A stretch of DNA of 64,000 nt from Ovoidimarina sp039190895 (GCA_039190895.1 JBCCXY010000007.1:1-64000), one strand, 5' to 3'. Positions 1-7,601 are shown, numbered from the stretch's first letter. Numbers and translations are program-made. The notes: a model not told the origin generated them from the sequence alone.

Positions 1-68
1 ACGGGGCTGGTCTTGTCCGCCCCCCCCGCCAGGATCACGACCAACCCGAACAGGCGGTCCGATAGCAT
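1..68 (-). CDS. TctB-family small membrane subunit of a TTT transporter (partial, N-terminus only)
   Basis: Only the first 22 codons are in the window. They read MLSDRLFGLVVILAG and continue GADKTSP, the start of a hydrophobic helix as expected for the small membrane subunit of tripartite tricarboxylate transporters. The ATG lies 12 bases after the stop of the upstream solute-binding protein gene, the usual tctC-tctB order. The call rests on this context and the short hydrophobic start; the rest of the gene lies outside. Confidence 0.6.
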   Translation of the reverse strand, partial: MLSDRLFGLVVILAGGADKTSP

Positions 69-80
69 GGGATCGGCGCC

Positions 81-1034
81 TTACTGGATCACGCCGATTT
101 CCTGGCTGAGCGTCTTGGTGTCCGCAATGACGCCGTCGACCCAGCTCTGGAAATCACCACCGACCTTTGTGAACGGGGCCAGACCGTTGGCGGCCATGGC
201 TTCCTTCCACTCGTCGCTTTCGGCAACGGCGGCAAGCTTGGCGCCCCACTCTTCGAACCGCTCGTCCGAGATGCCCTTGGGCACGTACAGACCACGCCAG
301 TTCACGGCGACGGTTTCATAGCCCTGCTCCTTGGCGGTCGGGATGTCTTCAAATCCCGGCACCCGCTCTTCCGTGAGAACGGCGAGGGCCTTCACTTCGC
401 CCGACTGCAGGAAGCCCACGATCTCGGACATGTCGCCGGTCATCCCAGTGGTGAACCCGCCGATGGTCTGGGTGATCGCGTCCGCGCCGCCGTCAACGCC
501 GATGTACTTTATCGAACGGATGTCATCGATCCCGGCTTCCTTCGCCAGCATCAGCACCTTAAGGTGGTCAAACCCGCCCGCGGCCGAGCCACCCGCGAAC
601 GACACATCCTCGCCACCCTTGATGGCGTTCATCAGGTCATCGAGGCTGTTCAGCGGGCTGTCCGCCGCCACGACGATGACGCCGGGATCGGCGCCGATGG
701 CACCCACGAAGCGCACCTGATCCGCCGTCGCGCCGCCAAAGGCGTTCTGGGCAAGGCGCGTCGCGGTCGCTTGCGAGGCCGCGACGATCAGGTCGGGGTC
801 ATCGTTGCGCTCGTTCACGACGCTCGAAAAGGCGAGGCCGCCGCCGCCGCCCGCCATGTTGGTGACCTGCACGGGCTTATCGACCTGGCCGATGTCGTAC
901 AGGATCTTGCCGATCTGGCGGCACGTGAAATCCCAGCCGCCGCCGGGGTTGGCCGGGGCGATGCACTCGGCGGCCTGCGCGGCGCCTGCCGACAGAAGAA
1001 GAGCGGCCGCGAGGCCGGTCATACGGATAGTCAT
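81..1034 (-). CDS. tctC: TctC/Bug-family periplasmic solute-binding protein of a TTT transporter
   Basis: The 317-residue product binds a carboxylate substrate in the periplasm and hands it to the TctA/TctB membrane subunits. Residues 1 to about 23 form a signal peptide ending in AGAAQA. The mature start has the family pattern APANPGGGWDFTCRQ, followed by a GGGG loop near AFSSVVN, typical of Bug proteins. The start ATG at 1034 follows a clear GGGAGGACATCC ribosome site; the reading frame stays open further upstream but that stretch has no binding-protein features. It is followed by tctB. The substrate cannot be read from sequence; the citrate synthase-like and CoA-transferase genes upstream suggest a di- or tricarboxylate (inference). 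Confidence 0.85.
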   Translation of the reverse strand: MTIRMTGLAAALLLSAGAAQAAECIAPANPGGGWDFTCRQIGKILYDIGQVDKPVQVTNMAGGGGGLAFSSVVNERNDDPDLIVAASQATATRLAQNAFGGATADQVRFVGAIGADPGVIVVAADSPLNSLDDLMNAIKGGEDVSFAGGSAAGGFDHLKVLMLAKEAGIDDIRSIKYIGVDGGADAITQTIGGFTTGMTGDMSEIVGFLQSGEVKALAVLTEERVPGFEDIPTAKEQGYETVAVNWRGLYVPKGISDERFEEWGAKLAAVAESDEWKEAMAANGLAPFTKVGGDFQSWVDGVIADTKTLSQEIGVIQ

Positions 1035-1133
1035 GGATGTCCTCCCTACGTCTTTTGTGCCCCCGGTCTCCGGGTGGCGTTTTGACTGGGAAACAACAGC
1101 AAATTCGCGGGGATGTGTCCAGCGATTAAGACA

Positions 1134-1172
1134 GGCGCCGCTCATCGCGCCCTGACAGGCGCGCCTCGCTTT
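1134..1172 (+). repeat. 39-bp hairpin repeat, copy 1
   Basis: One of three copies of a short dispersed element (others at 27691-27728 and, inverted, 44855-44893). It begins GGCGCCGCTCATCG, and its core is a six-base stem (CGCGCC / GGCGCG, 1146-1151 with 1158-1163) around a six-base loop. It sits just downstream of the minus-strand gene that ends at 1195, so it may work as a 3' hairpin or terminator. No U-run follows. Confidence 0.6.
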
Positions 1173-1194
1173 GGCCCGGGCGGCGCGCGTCGGG

Positions 1195-1953
1195 CTATTC
1201 GGTTGGGTCATAGGTCCAGCGATAGGCCGGGGGCGTCGGGCCCTTGTTGCGCCCGCCCTGCTGCGTTTGCTCCCAAGCGTGCGCGAGAATGCCGACGGAC
1301 CGTGACAGGCAGAACAGCCCGCGCGCGAGGGGGGCGTCAAAGCCCAGCTCCGCAAAGATCACCGCCGTCGCTCCGTCGATATTCATAGGAACAGGCTTGT
1401 TGCGGCTGAGATGCGCCTCGATCCCCTCGGCAATCCCGACGAACCGCCCGCCCACGACCCCGGCGTCGGCGGCCTCCTGCACCAACGCCATCAGGCGCGG
1501 CGCGCGCGGGTCTGTCGGGTGGAACCGGTGCCCGAAGCCCGGCACGTATGTGCCGCGCTCCAAGCGCCAGCGCTCGACCTCCCCGGCCAAATCGCCGCTT
1601 TCCGCGATCCGCAAATACAGCTCCACCGCCTGCTCACCCGCGCCGCCATGCACATCATCCAGCATGTTGACCGCGCTCGCCATCGCCTGGTTCAGCGACG
1701 CCCCACACGTCACCGCCATACGTGCCGTGGCAATCGACGGCGCCTGCGGCCCGTGATCCACCGCCGCCACCAGCGCCGCCTCCAACAGCCTGGCCTCCGC
1801 CTCGGTCGGCACGCCGCCCCGGACGGTCAGCCAGATCATCTGCGCAAAGCTCACCTCACCGATCAGGTCCTGAATCGGGCGCCCGCGAATGTCGATGCGC
1901 CCGGGTTCCATGTCGATGATCGACGTCCGCCACCAATCCGCCACGTCACTCAT
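1195..1953 (-). CDS. Citrate synthase family / citryl-CoA lyase-like protein
   Basis: The 252-residue product aligns with the short citrate synthase-fold proteins annotated as citryl-CoA lyase. It has the N-terminal DIRGRPIQDLIGEVSFAQMI segment (as in G-Y-x-I-x-D-L of citrate synthase), a GGAGEQAVEL active-site stretch, a PGFGHRFHPTDPRAPRL segment carrying the catalytic His, and a C-terminal FCLSRSVGILAHAWEQ helix with the conserved R-x-x-G-x-x-A-H. At about 250 residues it lacks the large insertions of a TCA-cycle citrate synthase. Its start overlaps the stop of the CoA-transferase gene by ATGA, so the two are translationally coupled. Together they may activate and cleave a citrate-like or branched CoA ester (inference). 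Confidence 0.75.
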   Translation of the reverse strand: MSDVADWWRTSIIDMEPGRIDIRGRPIQDLIGEVSFAQMIWLTVRGGVPTEAEARLLEAALVAAVDHGPQAPSIATARMAVTCGASLNQAMASAVNMLDDVHGGAGEQAVELYLRIAESGDLAGEVERWRLERGTYVPGFGHRFHPTDPRAPRLMALVQEAADAGVVGGRFVGIAEGIEAHLSRNKPVPMNIDGATAVIFAELGFDAPLARGLFCLSRSVGILAHAWEQTQQGGRNKGPTPPAYRWTYDPTE

Positions 1954-3140
1954 ATCGCCCCCGCCTCCCGCAGCGCCTCGATCTCATCACCGTCCAACCC
2001 AAGCCCAAGCAGAACCTCATCCGTATGCTGCCCCAACTCGGGCGGCCCGGCCTCCACCGCCAGTGGCTCCCCATCAATCCGCATCCCTGTCCGGAACACT
2101 TCCGCCCTGCGCCCACCCTCCAGCTCAAACCCCGCGATCTGACCCGCAGCCCGCGCTTGCTCCAACGCCTCCGGCAGCGTCAGGATCCGCCCCGCCGGAA
2201 CGCCGATGTCGTTCAACTCCGCCTCCCACTCCTCCGCCGGACGGGCCTTCAGCTTGGCTTCGATCGCATCGTTCAGTGCCACCCGATTGGCCTTGCGATC
2301 CGCCCGCGTCCGAAACCTCGGATCATCAACCATCCCGCCAAGGCCGAGATGCTTCTCCAACGCCTCCCACTGATCCTGCTTGTTTGCCGCAATGTTCAAC
2401 GGGCCCGAAGCCGTCTCGTACGCGGCGGACGGCGCGGAGGTCAGGTTCTCGTTCCCCGCAGGCACCGCCTCAACCCCGGCGACGAGGTAGTTCGACACCG
2501 CCCAGCCCATCGTCGCCATCAGCGCATCCCGCATCGAAATGTCGATCACCTGACCCCGCTCCGGCGCATTCAGCGCCGCGCAAATCGCCAGCGCGGCGGT
2601 CAAACCGCCCACCGTATCGGCCACGGGCCACCCCGCCCTCAGCGGATGCGCCTCGGGCGCCCCGGTGATCGCCATCGCCCCGGACATGCCTTGCACGATC
2701 TGATCATAGGCCGGGCGGCCCGCCAGCGGATCGTCCTGCCCGTATCCCGAAATCGCGCAATAGATCAGCCTCGGGTTCTCCGCCTGCAGTACCTCGGCGC
2801 CGACCCCAAGCCGGGCCATCACCCCGGGACGAAAGTTCTCGACCAGCACATCCGCACCCCGCACAAGGCGCTTTAGCAGCGCCACGCCGTCCGGATGCTT
2901 GAGGTTCAGCGTCACCGACTTCTTCCCCGGATTCGGGGCCAGAAACGACACGCCCATATTGCGCGCACTCAGGGATTCCTCCTGTCCCAACTGCCGCGCA
3001 AGATCGCCGCTTCCGGGGACCTCGACCTTGATCACCTCCGCCCCCAGATGCACCAGTTGATGACACGCAAACGGGCCCGCCAGCACGTTTGTCAGGTCAA
3101 GAACCCGTGTCCCTGCAAGGGGTTTGCAAGTCATCCTCAT
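1950..3140 (-). CDS. Class III CoA-transferase (CaiB/BaiF family)
   Basis: The 396-residue product has the family N-terminus LAGTRVLDLTNVLAGPFACHQLVHLGAEVIKVEVPGSGD, a FLAPNPGKKSVTLNLKHPDG block, and AYDQIVQGMSGAMAITG with the conserved catalytic Asp of class III CoA-transferases. Members move CoA between organic acids through an aspartyl-CoA thioester intermediate. The length is typical. The start ATG is preceded by GGAGGGATGAGGATG-type sequence. It is the first gene of the minus-strand pair that continues into the citryl-CoA lyase-like gene, and a solute transporter gene follows. The acid substrate is unknown. Confidence 0.88.
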   Translation of the reverse strand: MRMTCKPLAGTRVLDLTNVLAGPFACHQLVHLGAEVIKVEVPGSGDLARQLGQEESLSARNMGVSFLAPNPGKKSVTLNLKHPDGVALLKRLVRGADVLVENFRPGVMARLGVGAEVLQAENPRLIYCAISGYGQDDPLAGRPAYDQIVQGMSGAMAITGAPEAHPLRAGWPVADTVGGLTAALAICAALNAPERGQVIDISMRDALMATMGWAVSNYLVAGVEAVPAGNENLTSAPSAAYETASGPLNIAANKQDQWEALEKHLGLGGMVDDPRFRTRADRKANRVALNDAIEAKLKARPAEEWEAELNDIGVPAGRILTLPEALEQARAAGQIAGFELEGGRRAEVFRTGMRIDGEPLAVEAGPPELGQHTDEVLLGLGLDGDEIEALREAGAI

Positions 3141-3342
3141 CCCTCCCGCCGCGCGACCCTAGGGGCACGATACGGCGAAGTCGAACCCTTCATCCGGGCC
3201 TTACAGCGACAATCCGGAGGTGAAACACAAACTAGTTTGAACGGCCTTCAATATCGCTTCAAAGTGCTTCGTTAGGTTTGGCAATCAATCTCGGTCGAGA
3301 GTAGCTTCGGCGAACCGTCCCAAAGCAGAGAGGCACGGGGCA

Positions 3343-3870
3343 ATGCCGCACAATGACAAAGAAGACCAGGGCACGACCGTTTTCGACGCCATGTTGGATC
3401 ACATGGGGCGGCACGGTTTAGGGGATGAAAGCGGCACCATGGATACACTCCCGGCGATCTCCAAACTGGTCTCACACGCCGCGACGATCAAGAGCGCTGT
3501 CCTTCCGGCTGAGCGATATAGCGAGATGTGTCAGATCTCGGCGGCGGCAAATGAAGAGTCGGAGTACGCCGTTAGTCTGGTCCTCCCCGTTTTGGATACC
3601 CCACTTGGGGTACTTGATGAGGGTGGGGAGACTCCTCCGGTTGACCCCGACACGCCGTTTCTGACGGTCGCCTTTGTCGATGTCGTGCCGCACACGGCCT
3701 TCGTTCTGGCCACCGGTTTGCCCTTGTCCAAACCATCCCGCGAGGCGCTTGAAGACAACGGGCTGACCCTTCAGGTGCTGACCGTGCGCGAGGCGATCCT
3801 GACGGCACGGCGGGCGTCGCAGGACCTCGATAGTGATTCGACCGATTCGGATGATGATTCGCTCCACTAG
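3343..3870 (+). CDS. Hypothetical protein at the start of the T3SS locus
   Basis: This 175-residue protein matches no family I recognise. It has no signal peptide or membrane segment. The middle third is hydrophobic and proline-rich (VSLVLPVLDTPLGVLDE, then PFLTVAFVDVVPHTAFVLATGLP), like a compact alpha/beta domain, and the C-terminus is a serine/aspartate tail (DLDSDSTDSDDDSLH). It is the first plus-strand gene after the metabolic genes and comes before the response regulator of the T3SS locus, so a regulatory, chaperone or secreted role is possible but unproven. The start was chosen for the ACGGGGCA ribosome site six bases ahead. Confidence 0.55.
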   Translation: MPHNDKEDQGTTVFDAMLDHMGRHGLGDESGTMDTLPAISKLVSHAATIKSAVLPAERYSEMCQISAAANEESEYAVSLVLPVLDTPLGVLDEGGETPPVDPDTPFLTVAFVDVVPHTAFVLATGLPLSKPSREALEDNGLTLQVLTVREAILTARRASQDLDSDSTDSDDDSLH

Positions 3871-4235
3871 CGCGGGTGAGAGTGCACAAGAGCCGCATCA
3901 ATTTTCCGCCATTACATGCTTGACCAGCGAATATTCGCCTGCCGAAACCTGAATGTTTCCCGATTTTGGAACCGCTTGCACGACCGCTGATCGAACCCCA
4001 TCCGTGTGAGACTACAGGAGGTTACGCGACGGCAGTGAAGCGATTCGAAACCGATATTTGCGCGAGTTAATTTGCACTGTTCATTTCACGGTTGTGTTGC
4101 GCCCGACCAAAGAAGTCACACACAAGTGTCACAGTGATGGGGCACTTCGGGATAGCCCATCGCGCCGTCGGTTCGGGCTTGGGCCGCGTCGCTGCAAGGC
4201 GAAGTGCACGAGTTTTTTTGGGGGATGTTCTCAAA
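3871..4235 (+). promoter_or_regulatory. 365-bp intergenic region upstream of the response regulator gene
   Basis: No gene was seen. The stretch is less GC-rich than its neighbours. It contains TTCGAAA at 4044-4050 and TTCATTTCACGGTT at 4080-4093 preceded by ACTG. A near-identical arrangement lies upstream of the GDPH-motif secreted protein at 16.2 kb (ACTG at 16167, TTCATTTCACAGTT at 16174-16187, TTCGAAAAC at 16160), suggesting a shared regulator site. No convincing -35/-10 pair can be assigned by eye. Confidence 0.4.
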
Positions 4236-4922
4236 ATGTTTAATCAAGCTCATATCTTAGTCGCCGACGAAGATCGCACGCATACACATCGGCTTAGCCT
4301 CGATCTGCAGGCCGCTGGGTTCAAGGTCTCCAGTGTTCGGTCGGGTGACAGCGCACTCGATTCCATTCTGAACAAGGCGCCGGATTTGCTGATGGCCGAA
4401 CGCTGCCTAAGCGGCGTCTCGGGCATCGAACTCTGCCGCAAGCTGAAGGGCGACTCGCTGACCCGCGCGATGCCGATCCTGATGTTCGGGACGAATTCGG
4501 ACCACGTCGACCTCGCCCGCGCACTCGATACCGGGGCGGACGACTTCGTCCACAAGCCCGTGACGGCCATCGAACTCGTCGCCCGCGCCCGCGCCCTTCT
4601 GCGCCGTGCTAAGCCGGTCAGCGTTGGCGACCGGATCGAGTATCAGGACATCGTCGTGGAGATGGAGACGCTGCGCGCCTTCCGCAACGACAAGCCGCTC
4701 AAGCTCGGCCCGACCGAGTTCAACATCCTCGCCACCTTCGTCGCCAAACCGGGCCGCGTCTGGTCGCGCGACCAGTTGCTCGACGTTGTTTGGGGGCCGG
4801 ACACCTACATCGACCCGCGCACCGTCGACGTTCATGTCGGGCGCCTGCGGAAGACGCTGAAGGCTGCGGGCGACGGCGACCCGTTCCGCACGATCCGCGG
4901 CGCCGGATACGCGCTCGGCTGA
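4236..4922 (+). CDS. OmpR/PhoB-type response regulator with Glu in place of the phospho-acceptor Asp
   Basis: The 228-residue protein has a receiver domain (residues about 5-120) and a winged-helix DNA-binding domain (about 130-228, ending RTIRGAGYALG). The acidic pocket (D11, E12) and the conserved Lys (FVHKP) are present. The position normally holding the phosphorylated Asp reads DLLMAERCLSG, that is Glu55, and the usual Thr/Ser is replaced (MFGTN). Glu often mimics the phosphorylated state, so this regulator is likely constitutively active or controlled without phosphorylation (inference). No histidine kinase gene is adjacent. The ATG at 4236 follows GGGGGATG; longer in-frame starts add a basic leader without receiver features. 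It probably controls the T3SS genes that follow. Confidence 0.85.
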   Translation: MFNQAHILVADEDRTHTHRLSLDLQAAGFKVSSVRSGDSALDSILNKAPDLLMAERCLSGVSGIELCRKLKGDSLTRAMPILMFGTNSDHVDLARALDTGADDFVHKPVTAIELVARARALLRRAKPVSVGDRIEYQDIVVEMETLRAFRNDKPLKLGPTEFNILATFVAKPGRVWSRDQLLDVVWGPDTYIDPRTVDVHVGRLRKTLKAAGDGDPFRTIRGAGYALG

Positions 4923-4951
4923 GCACACCATCCCGCGTTCACTTCGCAACC

Positions 4952-4976
4952 GGCGCCCTTGCGGCGCCATTTTTTT
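4952..4976 (+). terminator. Rho-independent terminator after the response regulator gene
   Basis: GGCGCC, a five-base loop CTTGC, GGCGCC, then A and a run of seven T. This isolates the regulator from the secretion operon, which must have its own promoter in 4977-5073. Confidence 0.85.
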
Positions 4977-5073
4977 CGCGGTCACCGGGGCAGGCCGCCA
5001 CAGGCCAAGGGTTGCCACCGCCAATGTCCCGAACATAGCCTGGTTTTGTCACTTCGAGGGGGAGTTCCTGAAA

Positions 5074-5727
5074 ATGAGTACCGAAAAAATCCATCTGAAA
5101 CAGTGGGTTGAAACGATTTTCGGCGCGCGCCGACTAATCGCCCGCGTCTTTAAAGTCGTGTCATATTCGGCTGTTCTTCTGATCGCGAGCCTAGCACTGA
5201 CAGGGAAGACGATGGCCCTCGACGCGAAATTCACGGAACCGTTTCCCTACGTGGCCATGGGGTCTGACGTTCGGGCGGTGCTGTCGGACATGGGCCGCCG
5301 GATGGGCGTCACCGTGCGCATCGATCCCGCCGTCACGGGCGAGGTATCGACCGAAAATTCGCAGGGCACCGTGCAGACACTGCTGGACGAAACGCTAGCC
5401 CAGACCGGCGCCACTTGGTGGTACGACGGCGTCATCCTGCATGTGGAACCGCAGGACGGCCTCAGCTCGTCGCTGATCATCAGCCAGGGCCTCGGCATCC
5501 CCGAAATCGAAGCCGAACTCGCCACGCTCGACCTGCTGGACGGACGCTTCCCGCTGATGTCCACCGCCGACGGCGCCGTGATCCGCGTGATCGGCCCGCG
5601 CGGCTATGTCGAGCAGGTCCGCAACCTCGTTGAAACCCTCATCCAGACGCGCCGCGCGCGGACCGGAACGCCCGATGAGGTCGGGCTGTACGTGCCGCGC
5701 GTCTTCCACGGCCGCGTGCTCAATTAA
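5074..5727 (+). CDS. T3SS secretin N-terminal (N0-N1) domain protein, RhcC1-like
   Basis: The 217-residue protein has a long leader with a hydrophobic core (residues about 31-45, YSAVLLIASLALTG), then EPFPYVAMGSDVRAVLSDMGRRMGVTVRIDPAVTGEVS, the N0 domain signature of SctC secretins, and a second module (about 130-195) with GDARF-like DGRFPLMSTADGAVIRVIGPRGYVEQV, the N1 domain. It stops there: no outer-membrane beta domain follows. Rhizobial T3SS also split the secretin into RhcC1 (N-terminal part) and RhcC2. Here the membrane part would be the CpaC-type protein at 21950-23209. The start follows GAGGGGGA. It is the first gene of the plus-strand operon. Confidence 0.8.
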   Translation: MSTEKIHLKQWVETIFGARRLIARVFKVVSYSAVLLIASLALTGKTMALDAKFTEPFPYVAMGSDVRAVLSDMGRRMGVTVRIDPAVTGEVSTENSQGTVQTLLDETLAQTGATWWYDGVILHVEPQDGLSSSLIISQGLGIPEIEAELATLDLLDGRFPLMSTADGAVIRVIGPRGYVEQVRNLVETLIQTRRARTGTPDEVGLYVPRVFHGRVLN

Positions 5728-5742
5728 CCTCGGGAGAGACCC

Positions 5743-6051
5743 ATGAGCGATCCGTTCGACAACGCCGAGAACACCGAAGACCTCCACCTCCTGATGGCCG
5801 TCGCGGTCCTCTGTGGGCACAAGGGCGTCACGTCCGACATGCAGGCGGTCTATGAGATCTGGTCCAAGTGCTATCCCACCGACGCGCTCGGCGGGATCGG
5901 GCGGGGGCTGACGATGATCGGCAATGGACGGCCCCGCGAAGGCTATCGCCTGATCGAAGAGACGGCCCGCACCGCCGAGACACGCGGCGATCAGGCGAAA
6001 GAGGTGCTCTCGTCGCTGCAACGCGACATGCGCGAACTGGTCAACGGCTGA
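5743..6051 (+). CDS. T3SS TPR-like small protein (HrpB1/chaperone type)
   Basis: The 102-residue acidic protein is all-helical by sequence. Its pattern LHLLMAVAVLCGHKG ... AVYEIWSKCYPTDALGGIGRGLTMIGNGRPREGYRLIEE resembles two to three degenerate TPR helices pairs as in HrpB1/HrpK and T3SS class II chaperones. It lies 15 bases after the RhcC1-like gene with a GGGAGAG site, and another small helical protein gene follows. A role as chaperone for a secreted or rod/needle component is inferred from size, fold pattern and position. Confidence 0.6.
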   Translation: MSDPFDNAENTEDLHLLMAVAVLCGHKGVTSDMQAVYEIWSKCYPTDALGGIGRGLTMIGNGRPREGYRLIEETARTAETRGDQAKEVLSSLQRDMRELVNG

Positions 6052-6074
6052 CGGCACGACAGGGGGCACACCGG

Positions 6075-6476
6075 ATGGAACTCAACCGCGGCGACATGAA
6101 GCTTCTGACCGAATGCGGCTATTCGGGCGTTCTGCGCAATATCGACACGACGCTGACGCCGATCTTCGAGGCGCTCGATGTCTGGATGCCCGACCAAAGC
6201 GCCGGGCCCATAGGGCTGGCGTTGGAGGCGATGGTCGCCGGTGACATCCGCCGCGCGGATGAGATCCTGACAAACCTCCAGCGCTCCAAGCGCCAGGGCC
6301 GGGCCGAGGCGAAGGCCATTCTCGCGCTCTGCAAGGCGCTGCAGAACGACCGCGCCGCGGCCGAGGGGCTTGCCGATGACCTGCAGGGGCAGGGCGGCAA
6401 CGCCGAGGAATTCACCCGTCACCTGACGGGCCGCGAAGTCGACACGCCGTCCACGACGACCGTCGCCGCGGAATAA
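6075..6476 (+). CDS. T3SS HrpB1/HrpK-like TPR protein
   Basis: The 133-residue product has the helical repeats typical of HrpB1/HrpK-like T3SS proteins: PIGLALEAMVAGDIRRADEILTNLQRSKRQGRAEAKAILALCKALQNDRAAAEGLADDL, then a flexible Thr/Val-rich tail. The start at 6075 follows AGGGGGCAC. It is 23 bases behind the preceding TPR-like gene and both may be chaperones or cytosolic partners. The sequence supports a TPR fold; the precise partner is unknown. Confidence 0.6.
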   Translation: MELNRGDMKLLTECGYSGVLRNIDTTLTPIFEALDVWMPDQSAGPIGLALEAMVAGDIRRADEILTNLQRSKRQGRAEAKAILALCKALQNDRAAAEGLADDLQGQGGNAEEFTRHLTGREVDTPSTTTVAAE

Positions 6477-6553
6477 GGATAGACGGCCGGGTCCGCCCGC
6501 GTTCGGTCGTCTTGGGTTAGCGGGCAACTTCGAAGGCATGAAAGGAAACGATC

Positions 6554-6799
6554 ATGGGACTTTTGAGCGGTATCGGAGACGCCATCAGCGGCGTCGCTGA
6601 TGCAGTCACCGGCGCGATCGGTGGCATCGCCGAGGCGGTAGGTGGCATCACCGACGTGCTCGGCGGCTTTATGAATTCTCCTCTCGGAGGCTTGATTGCG
6701 GCGGTCTTTCCGCCCGCGGGCGCGGTGATGGGCGGGCTGAATATGCTCGGCATGGCCACAGACCTCGCCCAGATGGTCGCTGGAGGGGAAGACTACTAA
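6554..6799 (+). CDS. Small glycine/alanine-rich hydrophobic protein, candidate T3SS-secreted protein
   Basis: The 81-residue protein is almost entirely small hydrophobic residues in a regular pattern (SGIGDAISGVADAVTGAIGG, IAEAVGGITDVLGG), with GGLIAAVFPPAGAVMGGLNMLGMATDLAQMVAGGEDY at the end. No Cys, few charges. This amphipathic, Gly-rich composition is that of harpins, pore-forming translocators or other secreted T3SS proteins rather than an enzyme. A good AAAGGAAA site precedes the start, and a strong hairpin lies just after the stop, both fitting a highly expressed secreted product inside the operon. It has no similarity I can name; a translocon or needle-associated role is inference. 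Confidence 0.55.
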   Translation: MGLLSGIGDAISGVADAVTGAIGGIAEAVGGITDVLGGFMNSPLGGLIAAVFPPAGAVMGGLNMLGMATDLAQMVAGGEDY

Positions 6800-6812
6800 C
6801 CCGATGACCGGG

Positions 6813-6861
6813 GAGGATGGCTGGTTCTTAATTGTCGCCAGCAACGACCCCAGCCATCCTC
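6813..6861 (+). terminator. 12-bp inverted repeat after the small hydrophobic protein gene
   Basis: GAGGATGGCTGG (6813-6824) pairs perfectly with CCAGCCATCCTC (6850-6861) across a 25-base loop. There is no U-run. It may be an attenuator or an mRNA-stabilising hairpin that raises expression of the preceding small gene relative to the downstream sct genes. Confidence 0.6.
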
Positions 6862-6891
6862 GCCCGCCACGCTAACGAAACACAGAGAGAT

Positions 6892-7167
6892 ATGACCCAC
6901 GCAACCGACACCACAGCCCAAGGCCAAGGCAGAGCCCGCCGCGCCGCGCAATTGCGCGCCGGACTGCGCCGCCTTGCGCGCCGGGCCGGTCGGTTCCGTG
7001 GACAGGTGATCCGCCGCCTTGTTCAGGCGGTGGCCCGGTCTGCCCAACCCAGCAGACCGTCGTCGCTTGGGGTTTTGCCCCGTCGCGACACCATGCCTTC
7101 CGCTCACCTCAAGTTCACCCGGTTGGGCCTCGGCCTGGCAGGGGGCGGTGGCGGAAGCCCGGGTTAA
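6892..7167 (+). CDS. Doubtful arginine-rich small reading frame
   Basis: A 91-codon frame in the 6800-7223 gap encodes an Arg/Ala-rich N-terminal half (RARRAAQLRAGLRRLARR) and a Gly-rich end. An AGAGAG site lies ahead of the ATG. The composition can arise from GC-rich non-coding DNA and no homology is apparent. It is listed because it lies in the operon direction between two T3SS genes; it may equally be untranslated leader of sctI. Confidence 0.25.
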   Translation: MTHATDTTAQGQGRARRAAQLRAGLRRLARRAGRFRGQVIRRLVQAVARSAQPSRPSSLGVLPRRDTMPSAHLKFTRLGLGLAGGGGGSPG

Positions 7168-7223
7168 ACGTCCATTTTTGCGCGAACTGACTTCAGCAAC
7201 CTTGGACGATTGGTTTTTCTGGT

Positions 7224-7601
7224 ATGAGCTCACTTGGTGACATCGGCGCGATCAGTGGCGTCACGAATTACGCCAACCCGACCAGCCCCGCACAGCTTGG
7301 CAACGACGTATCGCTGTCGGACATGGCGCGAGAGCTTCTGTCGAACATCTCGACAATGCAGAGCGATTTCCAGAACGAGGTTGTGCCAGCGGCGCAGGGC
7401 TCGGACGAGGCGCTGATCGCCTCGCGCCCCGTCGAGGGCGCCGATGCCTCGGGCCAGCCGGTGACGGACGCCGCGAAGGCGCTGGTCGATCAGATCCAGC
7501 AAAGTACCCAAGTTCAGGAACAGCTGACGCGCTTCATGATGGCTTCTTCCGTTTCGTCCTCGCTGGGGCGAAACCTGAACATGTTCCTGCGAGGACAGTA
7601 A
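7224..7601 (+). CDS. sctI: T3SS inner rod protein SctI (NolB/HrpB/YscI type)
   Basis: The 125-residue protein has an unstructured polar N-terminus and a helical C-terminal half: AAKALVDQIQQSTQVQEQLTRFMMASSVSSSLGRNLNMFLRGQ. The C-terminal SSxGRNLNxFLRG pattern is that of HrpB/NolB-type inner rod proteins. Position directly before sctJ, with stop and start codons overlapping (TAATG), matches nolB-rhcJ in rhizobia. SctI joins the needle to the SctRST export gate in the inner-membrane ring. Confidence 0.75.
   Translation: MSSLGDIGAISGVTNYANPTSPAQLGNDVSLSDMARELLSNISTMQSDFQNEVVPAAQGSDEALIASRPVEGADASGQPVTDAAKALVDQIQQSTQVQEQLTRFMMASSVSSSLGRNLNMFLRGQ

Noticed and set aside
5074..5727. The short secretin gene as a truncated pseudogene.
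   Set aside because: It ends at a domain boundary, has a good ribosome site and leader, and the remaining secretin part is supplied by a separate intact gene as in rhizobia.
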